Origin: Mycolicibacterium flavescens
Lineage (GTDB): Bacteria > Actinomycetota > Actinomycetes > Mycobacteriales > Mycobacteriaceae
NCBI GenBank assembly: GCA_900637135.1
Contig: LR134353.1
Location: 4,712,001 to 4,776,000, forward strand
Direction: 5' to 3'
DNA length: 64,000 nt
A model generated the notes under the pieces. The model was given only the letters and a program-made list of their open reading frames with translations, was not told where the DNA came from and searched no databases. Each line of letters starts with the position of its first letter. Within the stretch, counting starts at the first letter, position 1. Position numbers and translations under genes: made by a program. Positions 35,241-43,920 of this stretch are shown here, in pieces.

Positions 35241-36028
35241 CGAGATGGGCTGGACGCCTGCGCCCAGAACCGCTTCGGGATGCGGCCGGCCTGTCGAGCC
35301 AGCCGTCCCGCGGTGACCGCAGCGGCCATTGCCGCCGCCATGGTAGGCGGGTCGGCGGCGCGGGTCACGGCAGTGGCCAAAAGCACGGCGTCGCACCCCA
35401 ACTCCATCGCCATCGCGGCGTCACTCGCGGTGCCGATGCCCGCATCGAGCACCACCGGCACCGAAGCGGCGTCGACGATCATCTCGATGTTGTGCGGGTT
35501 GGCGATTCCCAGTCCCGTTCCGATCGGCGATCCCAGCGGCATCACCGCCGCGCACCCGATGTCCTCGAGCCGTCGCGCGAGCACCGGATCGTCGTTGGTG
35601 TACGGCAGGACCGTGAAACCGTCGTCGACCAATTGTTCGGCCGCCCTTACCAGTTCGACGGCATCGGGCAGCAGCGTGCGCTCGTCGGCGATGACTTCCA
35701 GCTTCACCCAGTCGGTGTGCAACGCCTCGCGGGCAAGTTGCGCCGTCATCACCGCCTCGGCCGCGCCCCGGCAGCCCGCGGTGTTCGGCAAGGGGGTGAT
35801 ACCCAGCCGGTTGAGCAGCTCGAGCACGCCGGTGCCGCCGTCGGCGTCGACGCGCCGCATCGCCACCGTCGTGAGCTCGGTCCCCGATGCGACAAGCGCT
35901 TCTTCGAGCACGGCGAGATTGGCCGCGCCTCCGGTGCCGAGGATGAGCCGCGAACCGAACTCGCGGCCGGCGATGGTCAACTTCGTGACCGATGCTCCGC
36001 TCGCGCGAAGTGTGCCGGACCTAGCCAC
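35237..36028 (-). CDS. thiG: Thiazole synthase
   Basis: 263 residues, TIM barrel. It forms the thiazole phosphate from deoxyxylulose phosphate, dehydroglycine and ThiS thiocarboxylate. The Schiff-base Lys is K109 in WVKLEVIADE. Phosphate loops MPLGSPIGTGLGIANPHNIE and VVLDAGIGTASDAAMAMELG are intact. The GTG at 36028 overlaps the thiS stop by 8 bases and makes the protein about 11 residues longer than M. tuberculosis ThiG; no better start lies closer. Confidence 0.96.
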   Translation of the reverse strand: MARSGTLRASGASVTKLTIAGREFGSRLILGTGGAANLAVLEEALVASGTELTTVAMRRVDADGGTGVLELLNRLGITPLPNTAGCRGAAEAVMTAQLAREALHTDWVKLEVIADERTLLPDAVELVRAAEQLVDDGFTVLPYTNDDPVLARRLEDIGCAAVMPLGSPIGTGLGIANPHNIEMIVDAASVPVVLDAGIGTASDAAMAMELGCDAVLLATAVTRAADPPTMAAAMAAAVTAGRLARQAGRIPKRFWAQASSPSR

Positions 36029-36218
36029 CCTGCACCGCCGTCACCACCTCCACGCGAGCACCGTCCGACAGCGCGGTGTCCCAGTCCGATTTCGGCAGCA
36101 CCGACCAGTCCACCGCGACGGCGATGCCCTTCTCCGGAAAGCCGAGACGCGCCAGCAGCGCGGCGACCGTCGTCGAGGCGTCCACTTCGACCGCTTCGTC
36201 GTTGACCAGTACCTTCAT
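36021..36218 (-). CDS. thiS: Sulphur carrier protein ThiS
   Basis: 65 residues, ubiquitin-like fold (MKVLVNDEAVEVDASTTVAA start) ending in the essential di-glycine tail TAVQGG, which is adenylated and thiocarboxylated. The ATG at 36218 overlaps the thiO stop as ATGA. It delivers sulphur to ThiG. Confidence 0.95.
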   Translation of the reverse strand: MKVLVNDEAVEVDASTTVAALLARLGFPEKGIAVAVDWSVLPKSDWDTALSDGARVEVVTAVQGG

Positions 36219-37228
36219 TTGATTGCTCCAATCGTGACATCGAGTTCGGCCGCGATCCGTTCGGCCGTCCATGGGGCGAGAAGAAATCCGTTGCGCCCGT
36301 GGCCCGCGGCGATTAGTGTGCGCTCGTCGAGGCGTTCGACGAGCGGTAATCCATCCGGCGTCATCGGCCGCAGGCCCGCAGCGCATTCGGCGAGTTCGTA
36401 TTCGCCCAGCGAGGGCATCACCGCGCAGGCGTCATCGAGCAGTTCCCGCACCCCCCTCACAGCGGGCGCGGTGTCGCGGCCGTGCTCGTACTGCGTCGCG
36501 CCGACGACGACCCCGTCGGCCCGCGGCACCAGGTATACCTGCCTGCCGTGCACCCTGGCCCGAATGACCCGCTGGGGCACCGGCATGCACCCGCGGCGCC
36601 ACCGCAACCGCAACACCTCACCCTTGACCGGCCGGATCGGCAGGCCGGGCCACAGCGTCGGGGCGTCGATACCGTTCGCGATCACCACGGCGTCGGCCTG
36701 CACCTCGGTGAGGTCGGAGACGGGGGGCGCCCACTGCACGCCGAGCCCTTCGCACAGCACGGCCAACGCTCGCACCAGCAGCCGATTGTCAACGGCCAGT
36801 TCGGTTTCGGCCCGGAATCCGTGCCGGATGCCCTGAGCCAGCAGCGGTTCTATGTCGCGCGCCAACGTCGTCGCCGTCACCGGATGCCCTTGAGCCGCAA
36901 GCCACTCGCCCACCGTCTTGAGGTCGCTCGCGTCGGCGCGGTCGACGGCGACCACCAGGGATTCGCGGGCGGTGACCACCTCGTCGGGCAGCCCGTCGAG
37001 GAAGCCGTCGTGCCACAGGTGCAGCGACTCCAGGCCGAGCTGCAACAGCTTCTCCTCGCCGGGCCAGCCCTCGCTGTGGGGTGCGAGCATGCCGCCTGCG
37101 ACCCACGACGCACCGCGATCGTCGGTGCGGTGCACCCGCACGTCCCAGCCGTCGCTGCTGGCGCGCCGGGCGACGGCAAGCCCGATGACGCCGCCGCCGA
37201 TCACGGCCAGGCTTGCGTTGGTCAACAT
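36215..37228 (-). CDS. thiO: Glycine oxidase ThiO
   Basis: 337 residues, DAO-family flavoprotein. It oxidises glycine to dehydroglycine for thiazole formation. FAD site SLAVIGGGVIGLAVARRASS at the N-terminus, GASWVAGGMLAPHSE, the strand PVKGEVLRLRW and the C-terminal GHGRNGFLLAPW are present. The ATG at 37228 is preceded directly by the GGGAGGG ribosome site, which is the 3' end of the TPP riboswitch. First gene of thiO-thiS-thiG. Confidence 0.95.
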   Translation of the reverse strand: MLTNASLAVIGGGVIGLAVARRASSDGWDVRVHRTDDRGASWVAGGMLAPHSEGWPGEEKLLQLGLESLHLWHDGFLDGLPDEVVTARESLVVAVDRADASDLKTVGEWLAAQGHPVTATTLARDIEPLLAQGIRHGFRAETELAVDNRLLVRALAVLCEGLGVQWAPPVSDLTEVQADAVVIANGIDAPTLWPGLPIRPVKGEVLRLRWRRGCMPVPQRVIRARVHGRQVYLVPRADGVVVGATQYEHGRDTAPAVRGVRELLDDACAVMPSLGEYELAECAAGLRPMTPDGLPLVERLDERTLIAAGHGRNGFLLAPWTAERIAAELDVTIGAIK

Positions 37229-37229
37229 C

Positions 37230-37322
37230 CCTCCCTTCGCCGGCATGACCCGGATCAGGTGCGACGGTAAAGGCAGGTTCGAATGCCCACTCTCAGTCCC
37301 CGCTCCCGGGACTCCCGCGTTC
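37230..37322 (-). ncRNA. TPP riboswitch (THI box) upstream of thiO
   Basis: Read on the minus strand: hairpin GGGAGTCCCGGGAGCGGGGA leading into CTGAGAGTGGG, then GAACCTGCC, CACCTGATCCGGGTCATGCC and GGCGAAGGGAGGG. These are the P2/J2-3, P4 and P5 elements of the TPP aptamer. The final GGGAGGG is only a few bases from the thiO ATG and must be the ribosome site, so control is most likely at translation initiation. Confidence 0.95.
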
Positions 37323-37330
37323 GTCAACCC

Positions 37331-37336
37331 ACAGTA
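37331..37336 (-). promoter_or_regulatory. Candidate -10 box for the thiO riboswitch transcript
   Basis: TACTGT on the minus strand lies about 9 bases upstream of the 5' edge of the aptamer. The gap between thiE and the riboswitch is only about 57 bases, so the divergent promoters nearly touch. Confidence 0.45.
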
Positions 37337-37367
37337 CCCGCTGGTTAGGCCCCCAACGACGAGCCGC

Positions 37368-37373
37368 TAGCGT
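37368..37373 (+). promoter_or_regulatory. Candidate -10 box for thiE
   Basis: TAGCGT ends 6 bases before the GTG of thiE at 37380, predicting a leaderless thiE transcript with no TPP riboswitch of its own. Confidence 0.45.
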
Positions 37374-37379
37374 CGCGGT

Positions 37380-38051
37380 GTGCACGAACCTCGAGAACGC
37401 CTGGCCAGCGCGTCGCTGTACCTGTGCACCGACGCCCGGCGCGAGCGCGGTGACCTCGCGGAGTTCGCCGACGCCGCCCTCGCCGGCGGGGTCGACCTCA
37501 TCCAACTGCGCGATAAGGGTTCGCCGGGCGAACAGCGGTTGGGCCCCTTGGAGGCGCGTCAGGAACTCGAGGCGCTCGAGGTGCTCGCCGACGCCGCCCG
37601 CCGCCACGGCGCGCTGCTGGCCGTCAACGACCGCGCCGACATCGCGCTGGCCGCCGGCGCCGACGTGCTTCATCTGGGCCAGGACGACCTTCCGCTGGCG
37701 GTCGCGCGCGGCATCGTCGGTGCGGCGCCGGTGATCGGGCGCTCCACCCACGACGCGGACCAGGTCGCGGCGGCGGTCGAGGAGGCCGTCGACTATTTCT
37801 GCGTCGGCCCGTGCTGGCGCACCCCGACCAAGCCGGGCCGCCCGGCGCCCGGCCTGGAGCTGGTCCGGCACACCGCCGAATTGAAGAGCGACAAGCCGTG
37901 GTTCGCGATCGGCGGAATCGACACCGACCGGTTACCGCAGGTGCTGGCGGCCGGCGCGCGGCGCGTCGTCGTGGTGCGGGCGATCACCGCGGCCGAGGAC
38001 CCGCGGGCCGCGGCCGCACAGTTGAAGGCCGCGCTCAGACCTGCCGGTTGA
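37380..38051 (+). CDS. thiE: Thiamine-phosphate synthase
   Basis: 223 residues, TIM barrel. It couples HMP-PP with thiazole phosphate to thiamine phosphate. Motifs: YLCTDARRERGDLAEF, DLIQLRDKG (pyrophosphate contact), LLAVNDRADIALAAGADVLH, VIGRSTHD, GPCWRTPTKPG and FAIGGID. The GTG at 37380 matches the length of M. tuberculosis ThiE. It is divergent from the thiO operon. The 3' end overlaps that of mutT3 by 17 bases. Confidence 0.95.
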   Translation: MHEPRERLASASLYLCTDARRERGDLAEFADAALAGGVDLIQLRDKGSPGEQRLGPLEARQELEALEVLADAARRHGALLAVNDRADIALAAGADVLHLGQDDLPLAVARGIVGAAPVIGRSTHDADQVAAAVEEAVDYFCVGPCWRTPTKPGRPAPGLELVRHTAELKSDKPWFAIGGIDTDRLPQVLAAGARRVVVVRAITAAEDPRAAAAQLKAALRPAG

Positions 38052-38535
38052 CCAGGAGAGGGATCGAGGCGAACTCGTCGCGCAACCGCTGCCAGCTGGC
38101 GGCGAAGCCAGGGTGCAGGGGCAGCTTCGCGACGTCGTCGACGGCCACCCAGCGCAACTCGGCGCTCTCCCGGTTCGGCACGGTGTGCAGCATCTCCTGG
38201 GCGTCGGCGATGACCGTGCTGTAGCTCCAGCTGACCCCGTCGCCCGCGACGATCTTGGTCTCCACCACCTTGCGCACGGTCAACTGCTCGGCGGGCAGCC
38301 CCGCTTCCTCGTGGGCCTCCCGGATGGCCGCCTGCTCCGGAGTCTCGTGGCTGTCGCGCGCCCCGCCCGGTAGACCCCAGGTGTCGCCCTGGTGGCTCCA
38401 GGCCGCCCGGTGTTGGAGCAGCACCACCGGCGCGCCGTCGCGCCCGGGGGCCCGCAGCAGGAGGCCGGCCGCGCCGTACCTGCCCCAGTAGGCCTGGCCT
38501 TGGGAAACCACCCATCCGTCACCGTCGCCACGCAC
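38035..38535 (-). CDS. mutT3: Nudix hydrolase MutT3
   Basis: 166 residues. Complete Nudix box GGARDSHETPEQAAIREAHE followed by EAG, the Gx5Ex7REUxEExGU pattern. It probably cleaves oxidised nucleoside diphosphates or triphosphates (8-oxo-dGDP/dGTP reported for mycobacterial MutT3). By gene order it is the Rv0413 orthologue, though about 50 residues shorter than the annotated M. tuberculosis protein. It is divergent from glnX and convergent with thiE. Confidence 0.9.
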   Translation of the reverse strand: MRGDGDGWVVSQGQAYWGRYGAAGLLLRAPGRDGAPVVLLQHRAAWSHQGDTWGLPGGARDSHETPEQAAIREAHEEAGLPAEQLTVRKVVETKIVAGDGVSWSYSTVIADAQEMLHTVPNRESAELRWVAVDDVAKLPLHPGFAASWQRLRDEFASIPLLVNRQV

Positions 38536-38573
38536 GCCTCAACAATAGGGCCGCCCTGCCTGCCGGAAACTCT

Positions 38574-38579
38574 TAGACT
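38574..38579 (+). promoter_or_regulatory. Candidate -10 box for the glnX-glnH-pknG operon
   Basis: TAGACT lies 11 bases before the GTG of glnX at 38591, within the 55-base gap to mutT3. No convincing -35 or ribosome site, so the leader is very short. Confidence 0.4.
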
Positions 38580-38590
38580 TCTTTCATAGA

Positions 38591-39967
38591 GTGGGACCGG
38601 TCGAAAACGACGAGCTGGAAAGCGATGCTAATGAGGTCCGCGCGCACGTGACTGTGGAGTTGGCGCACCCGTCGACGGAGCCGCTCGCGTCGCGGTCGCC
38701 GTCGACGCCCGCACAACAACGCTGGTGGTTCCTGTGGACCACGCCCGGCCGCATCCTGACCATCGGGGTCGTGCTGTCCGCGCTCGTCATCGCCAGCGCG
38801 TTCGCCACCTCGACGACGATCAACGACCGGCAGCAGGCGCTGATGACCGTGCTCAACCACACCGAGCCGCTGTCCTTCGCCGCCGGGCAGCTCTACACGA
38901 CGCTTTCGGTGGCCGACGCCGCGGCGGCCACCGCCTTCATCGCCGGAGCGGAACCGCGCGACGTCCGGCAACGGTACGAGCAGGCGATCACGGACGCGTC
39001 GGTGGCCGTGACTCGGGCGTCGAGCGGGCTCACTGACGAGGATCTGGTGCAGTTGCTCGGCCGCCTTAACGCGGAGTTGTCGGTGTACACGGGCTTGGTC
39101 GAGACCGCCCGCACCAACAACCGTTCGGGCAACCCGGTGGGTTCTTCGTACCTGTCGGAAGCGTCGGCGTTGATGCAGACGCAGATCCTGCCCGGGGCCC
39201 AACGGCTCTACGAGGAGACCTCACAGCGAGTGGACGCCGAGACCAGCGCGTCCACCCGCATCCCCGGCCCGGTCATCCTGGTGGTCCTGGCGACCCTGCT
39301 GTTCGGGGTGTTCGCCAACCGTTGGCTGGCCAGGCGCACGCGCAGGCGGATCAACATCGGCTTCGTCGCGGGCGGTCTCGCGGTTCTGACCATGCTGATC
39401 TGGGTGGGCACGGCCCTGGTCATCTCGACCTCGGACAGTCGCAGCGCCAAGGACACGGCCGCCGAGTCGTTGAAGACGGTGACAAACCTGGCGATCACCG
39501 CGCAGCAGGCCCGCGCCGACGAGACACTGTCGTTGATCCGGCGCGGCGACGAGACGGTGCGCAAACAGTCGTACTACCAGCGCATCGACATGATGCAGCA
39601 GCAGCTTGCCGATTACCTGGCCCGCGAGGACGCCATCGACAAGACCGACCTCGGCGAGGCCGAGCAGCTGCTGAAGCGCTGGCGCGCCGCCGACGATCGC
39701 ATCAACGCCTACATCAGCGTCGGCAACTATCAGGCCGCCACACAGGTGGCGCTCGGCACCGGGGCAGACGACTCGACGCCGGCGTTCAACAAGCTCGACG
39801 AGGCGTTGAGCCAGGGCATCGAAGAGAGCCGTAAGCAACTCCGCGACGACATCATCAACGCACACCGGGTGCTATCGGGTGCGACCGTCGGCGCCGCTGT
39901 GCTCAGCGTCGTCGCGGCGGTCGCGGTGGCGCTGGGGTTGTGGCCGAGGCTGAGTGAGTACAGGTGA
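38591..39967 (+). CDS. glnX: Membrane sensor partner of GlnH/PknG (GlnX, Rv0412c homologue)
   Basis: 458 residues with four transmembrane helices (about 52-74, 218-236, 252-276 and 430-450) and two helical extracytoplasmic domains (about 78-215 and 280-425, MCP-sensor-like four-helix bundles). There is no kinase or transport domain. In mycobacteria and corynebacteria GlnX transmits Asp/Glu binding by GlnH to the kinase PknG. The GTG at 38591 starts it; the stop overlaps glnH as GTGA. Confidence 0.9.
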   Translation: MGPVENDELESDANEVRAHVTVELAHPSTEPLASRSPSTPAQQRWWFLWTTPGRILTIGVVLSALVIASAFATSTTINDRQQALMTVLNHTEPLSFAAGQLYTTLSVADAAAATAFIAGAEPRDVRQRYEQAITDASVAVTRASSGLTDEDLVQLLGRLNAELSVYTGLVETARTNNRSGNPVGSSYLSEASALMQTQILPGAQRLYEETSQRVDAETSASTRIPGPVILVVLATLLFGVFANRWLARRTRRRINIGFVAGGLAVLTMLIWVGTALVISTSDSRSAKDTAAESLKTVTNLAITAQQARADETLSLIRRGDETVRKQSYYQRIDMMQQQLADYLAREDAIDKTDLGEAEQLLKRWRAADDRINAYISVGNYQAATQVALGTGADDSTPAFNKLDEALSQGIEESRKQLRDDIINAHRVLSGATVGAAVLSVVAAVAVALGLWPRLSEYR

Positions 39968-40926
39968 AGAAGTTCTTCGCCATCCTCGTCGCCGCCGCGC
40001 TGGTGCTCACCGGCTGCGGGCAGGCGGCGTCGGTGACCTCCACACCCGGTGTGACGCTTGGGCCGCCCACGCCGGCGGGTATGGAGGAGCTGCCGCCGCA
40101 ACCGGTGCACCCGCCACGCGACGACACCGAGGACTGTGAGCGCACGGCGAGCCTTCGCCCGTTCAGCAACCGGGCCGAGGCCGAGGAGGCCGTCGCGAAC
40201 ATCCGCGCACGGGGACGGCTGATCGTCGGCCTGGACATCGGCAGCAACCTGTTCTCGTTCCGGGACCCGATCACCGGGCAGATCACCGGGTTCGACGTCG
40301 ACATCGCCGGTGAGATCGCCCGCGACATCTTCGGAACCCCGTCGCAGGTGGAGTACCGCATCCTATCGTCGGCGGACCGCATCGCGGCGTTGCAGAACAA
40401 TCAGGTCGACGTCGTCGTCAAGACCATGACCATCACGTGCGAACGCAAGAAGATGATCGGGTTCTCGACGACGTATCTGACCGCCAATCAACGCATCCTG
40501 GCGCCGCGCGACTCGACGATCCGGCAGGCGTCGGACCTTTCGGGACGCCGCGTCTGCGTCGCGAAGGGCACGACATCGCTGGAGCGGATCCGCCAGATCA
40601 CGCCGCCGCCGATCATCGTCGGGGTGGTCGCGTGGGCCGACTGCCTGGTGGCGTTGCAGCAGCGGCAGGTCGACGCCGTCAGCACCGACGACTCAATCCT
40701 CGCCGGTCTGGTGTCACAGGATCCGTACCTGCACATCGTCGGACCGAGCCTCAACGAGGAGCCCTACGGCATCGGGGTCAACCGGCAGAACACCGGCCTG
40801 ATCCGGTACGTCAACGGCACGCTTGAGCGGATCCGCCGCGACGGCACCTGGAACACGTTGTACCGCAAATGGTTGACGGTGCTCGGGCCTGCGCCGGCTC
40901 CTCCGGTCGCGAGGTATTACGACTGA
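39964..40926 (+). CDS. glnH: Amino-acid-binding lipoprotein GlnH
   Basis: 320 residues. Signal MKKFFAILVAAALVLTGCG with lipobox LTGC (Cys18). Solute-binding protein family 3: GRLIVGLDIGSNLFSF, TGFDVDIAGEIARDIFG, AALQNNQVDVVVKTMTITC, and GIGVNRQNTGLIRYVNGTL. It binds aspartate/glutamate-type ligands outside the membrane and signals to PknG through GlnX rather than feeding an ABC transporter; no permease or ATPase is present here. The GTG overlaps the glnX stop and the TGA overlaps pknG as TGATG. Confidence 0.94.
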   Translation: MKKFFAILVAAALVLTGCGQAASVTSTPGVTLGPPTPAGMEELPPQPVHPPRDDTEDCERTASLRPFSNRAEAEEAVANIRARGRLIVGLDIGSNLFSFRDPITGQITGFDVDIAGEIARDIFGTPSQVEYRILSSADRIAALQNNQVDVVVKTMTITCERKKMIGFSTTYLTANQRILAPRDSTIRQASDLSGRRVCVAKGTTSLERIRQITPPPIIVGVVAWADCLVALQQRQVDAVSTDDSILAGLVSQDPYLHIVGPSLNEEPYGIGVNRQNTGLIRYVNGTLERIRRDGTWNTLYRKWLTVLGPAPAPPVARYYD

Positions 40927-43187
40927 TGTCCGAAACCCAGCTGGACGACTACGACGAAGAGAGCCCGGGCACTCAGCCGGCGAGCTTCGACGACATGAGC
41001 ATGGATTCCGCCTCGACCATCCGCCCGATGGCGACCGAGGCGGTGTTCCGGCCCCACCTCGACGACGACGACGGCGAGTCGGTGGGCACCGGGGACACCG
41101 AGCCGCAGGAGCAGACCACCACCACGACGCGGGCGTTGTCGCGGACGCGCCGCCTGGGCGGTGGGCTGGTCGAGATCCCGCGGGTGCGGGCCAAGGACCC
41201 GCTAGACGCGCTGATGACCAACCCGGTGGTCGCGGAGAACAAGCGGTTCTGTTGGAACTGCGGGCGCCCCGTCGGCCGTTCCAGCGATGGCAAGCCCGCC
41301 CGGTCGGAAGGCTGGTGCCCGCACTGCGGCAGCCCGTATTCGTTTCTGCCGCAACTGAATCCGGGTGACATGGTCGCCGACCAGTACGAGATCAAGGGCT
41401 GTATCGCGCACGGCGGCCTTGGCTGGGTCTATCTGGCTTTCGACCACAACGTCAACGAACGGCCGGTCGTGCTCAAGGGTCTGGTGCATTCCGGTGACGC
41501 CGAGGCGCAGAAGATCGCGATGGCCGAGCGCCAGTTCCTGGCCGAGGTCACCCATCCCGGGATCGTGAAGATCTACAACTTCGTCGAGCATGCCGACCAG
41601 CACGGCAACCCCGTCGGTTACATCGTGATGGAGTACGTCGGCGGCACGTCGCTCAAACAGGCCAAGGGTGAGAAGCTGCCGGTGGCCCAGGCCATCGGGT
41701 ACATGCTCGAAATCCTGCCTGCGCTTGGTTATCTGCACTCGCTCGGCCTGACCTACAACGACCTCAAGCCCGAGAACATCATGATCACCGAGGAACAGCT
41801 CAAGCTGATCGACCTCGGTGCGGTGTCGACCATCAACTCCTTCGGCTATCTCTACGGAACCCCGGGATACCAGGCTCCCGAGATCGTGCGGACGGGGCCG
41901 ACGGTGGCCACCGACATCTACACCGTCGGGCGCACGCTCGCGGCGCTGACGCTGAATTTGCGCACGCGCAGGGGCCGCTACGTCGACGGGTTGCCCGAGG
42001 ACGATCCGGTCCTGGCCGAGTACGACTCGTTCGGCCGGGCGCTGCGCCGGGCGATCGATCCGGACCCTCGGCGGCGGTTCGGCAGCGCCGACGAGATGTC
42101 CGGACAGCTGCTCGGCGTGCTGCGCGAAGTCGTGGCGAAGGACACCGGGTCCCCCAAACCCGGTCTGTCCACGGTGTTTTCGCCCACGCGGTCGACGTTC
42201 GGCATCGATCTTCTGGTCGCCCACACCGACGTCTACCTCGACGGGCAGGTGCACTCGGAACGGCTTACCGCCCAGGAGATCGTCAGGGCTCTCCCCGTAC
42301 CCCTGGTCGACCCGACCGACGTCGGTGCGCCTGTGCTGTCGGCCAGCGTGGTGAGCCAGCCCGTACAGGCCCTCGACCAGCTGCGCGCGGCCAGGCACGG
42401 GGCGCTGGACTCCGAAGGCATCGACCTGTCGGACTCGGTCGAACTGCCGCTGATGGAAGTGCGCGCGCTGCTCGACCTCGGCGACGTGGCCAAGGCCACG
42501 CGCAAGCTCGACGACCTCACCGAGCGGGTGGGCTGGCCATGGCGGCTCGTCTGGTTCAAGGCCGTGTCCGAACTGCTGACCGCCGGTTACGACTCGGCGA
42601 CAAAGCATTTCACCGAGGTGCTCGACACGATGCCCGGCGAGCTGGCACCCAAATTGGCCTTGGCCGCCACCGCCGAGTTGGCAGGCACCCCCGACGCGGG
42701 CAAGTTCTACAACACCGTGTGGTCGACCGACAACGGGGTGATCTCGGCGGGATTCGGGCTGGCCCGCGCGCAGTCGGCCGCCGGCGAGCGCGATGACGCG
42801 GTGAAGACCCTGGACAAGGTGCCCGCGATGTCGCGGCACTTCACGACGGCCCGGTTGACCAGCGCAGTCACATTGCTGTCCGGTCGCTCGTCGAGCGAGA
42901 TCACCGAACAGCAGATCCGGGATGCCGCACGGCGCGTCGAGGCGCTGCCCGACACCGAGCCGCGGGTGCTGCAGATCCGCGCGCTGGTGCTGGGCACCGC
43001 GATGGACTGGCTGGCCGACAACACCGCCAGCACCAATCACATCCTCGGGTTCCCGTTCACCGAACACGGATTGCAGTTGGGCGTGGAGGCCTCGCTGCGC
43101 GCTCTTGCGCGGGTGGCCCCCACCCAGGCGCACCGCTACGCGCTCGTGGATCTGGCCAACAGCGTCCGTCCGACCAGCACGTTCTGA
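40926..43187 (+). CDS. pknG: Serine/threonine protein kinase PknG
   Basis: 753 residues. Acidic N-terminus with a Thr run (TTTTT at 64-68, near the autophosphorylation site). Rubredoxin-like domain with C109/C112 and C131/C134. Kinase domain with glycine loop AHGGLGWVY, Lys184, catalytic YNDLKPEN (D279, Tyr-Asn instead of His-Arg) and IDLG in place of DFG. A C-terminal TPR domain starts at about 410. Soluble, no membrane helix. PknG phosphorylates the FHA protein GarA to control glutamate and 2-oxoglutarate flux. The ATG at 40926 is coupled to glnH. Confidence 0.97.
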   Translation: MSETQLDDYDEESPGTQPASFDDMSMDSASTIRPMATEAVFRPHLDDDDGESVGTGDTEPQEQTTTTTRALSRTRRLGGGLVEIPRVRAKDPLDALMTNPVVAENKRFCWNCGRPVGRSSDGKPARSEGWCPHCGSPYSFLPQLNPGDMVADQYEIKGCIAHGGLGWVYLAFDHNVNERPVVLKGLVHSGDAEAQKIAMAERQFLAEVTHPGIVKIYNFVEHADQHGNPVGYIVMEYVGGTSLKQAKGEKLPVAQAIGYMLEILPALGYLHSLGLTYNDLKPENIMITEEQLKLIDLGAVSTINSFGYLYGTPGYQAPEIVRTGPTVATDIYTVGRTLAALTLNLRTRRGRYVDGLPEDDPVLAEYDSFGRALRRAIDPDPRRRFGSADEMSGQLLGVLREVVAKDTGSPKPGLSTVFSPTRSTFGIDLLVAHTDVYLDGQVHSERLTAQEIVRALPVPLVDPTDVGAPVLSASVVSQPVQALDQLRAARHGALDSEGIDLSDSVELPLMEVRALLDLGDVAKATRKLDDLTERVGWPWRLVWFKAVSELLTAGYDSATKHFTEVLDTMPGELAPKLALAATAELAGTPDAGKFYNTVWSTDNGVISAGFGLARAQSAAGERDDAVKTLDKVPAMSRHFTTARLTSAVTLLSGRSSSEITEQQIRDAARRVEALPDTEPRVLQIRALVLGTAMDWLADNTASTNHILGFPFTEHGLQLGVEASLRALARVAPTQAHRYALVDLANSVRPTSTF

Positions 43188-43190
43188 CGG

Positions 43191-43556
43191 TCAGGCGACG
43201 CTGGCGGTCGCGATCTCGCCGCTCAGCGGGGCGATGGCTTCGAGAATCTGCCCGGCCGTCTCCGACGGCACCCCGGCCGCGGCCAGGCTCGCGGCCAGAT
43301 GTCCCGCGACAAGGTTGAAATGGTGGACCGTGATTCCGCGGCCCTGGTGGACCTGGCGCATCGGCGCGCCGGTATAGGGCTCGGGCCCGCCCAGCGCGGC
43401 GGCGAAGAACTCGACCTGCCGGCCCTTGAGCCGCGCCATGTTGGTTCCGGTGAAGAATCCGGACAGCTGGTCGTCGGCCAGCACGCGGATGTAGAAGTCC
43501 TCGACCACGCCTTCGAGGGCCTCGTGGCCGCCAATCTGCTCGTAGATACTCGGCAT
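43191..43556 (-). CDS. glbN: Group I truncated haemoglobin (trHbN)
   Basis: 121 residues, two-over-two globin. SIYEQIGGHEALEGVVEDFY start, B10 Tyr22, E11 Gln47 (LKGRQVEFF), proximal His70 (QVHQGRG). It is very close to M. tuberculosis GlbN, which oxidises NO to nitrate. The ATG at 43556 gives a protein without the charged pre-A extension (about 12 residues) of GlbN; the upstream frame does not encode one. It converges on pknG, three bases apart. Confidence 0.94.
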   Translation of the reverse strand: MPSIYEQIGGHEALEGVVEDFYIRVLADDQLSGFFTGTNMARLKGRQVEFFAAALGGPEPYTGAPMRQVHQGRGITVHHFNLVAGHLAASLAAAGVPSETAGQILEAIAPLSGEIATASVA

Positions 43557-43920
43557 GTGTGCCCCTTCGTCGCACCGGATCGACACATTCCAGCCGACGG
43601 CGGTTGCGTGCGGATTTCGACGCGTTGCCAGCGGGGCAAATTCAATCTCACCGGTACTACCCCGAGCCGTGTGAGAACTACGGATTCAGTGGCGCTTACA
43701 GCAAACCGTTGGGGACAGCACGCCGACTTTACGGGATTTGCCCATGTCGTAACACTCAATGGTCACGCCGCGGATTTCGTAGTAATCTGCATCACAGGTT
43801 GAGGTCACAGCCAAACTGCAGAGGCCATCGGGGATCATTCGCCGTTTGCGGCTAAGCAGCTGTCAGGCGTCGCTGACGGCCTCCGCGGTTTCATTTGCAT
43901 CTCGACAACAGGAGTGCACC
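43557..43920. other. Intergenic region between glbN and the STAS gene, no gene seen
   Basis: 364 bases holding the divergent promoters of glbN (minus) and the STAS gene (plus). Short frames through it look non-coding. I looked for GGTTT-N15-17-GGGTA (SigF-type) promoters and for large palindromes and found none convincing. A CAACAGGAG ribosome site belongs to the STAS gene at the right edge. Confidence 0.5.

Noticed and set aside
34884..36836. 650-residue plus-strand frame opposite the SGNH, thiG, thiS and thiO genes
   Set aside because: Low-complexity Ser/Arg composition and full overlap with recognised thiamine genes.
41202..43133. 643-residue minus-strand frame opposite pknG
   Set aside because: Antisense of a certain kinase gene; no domain and no plausible start region.
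43557..43920. Possible SigF-type promoter or small gene between glbN and the STAS gene
   Set aside because: GGTTT and GGGTA elements occur but at spacing far from 15-17 bases. Short frames lack starts with ribosome sites.
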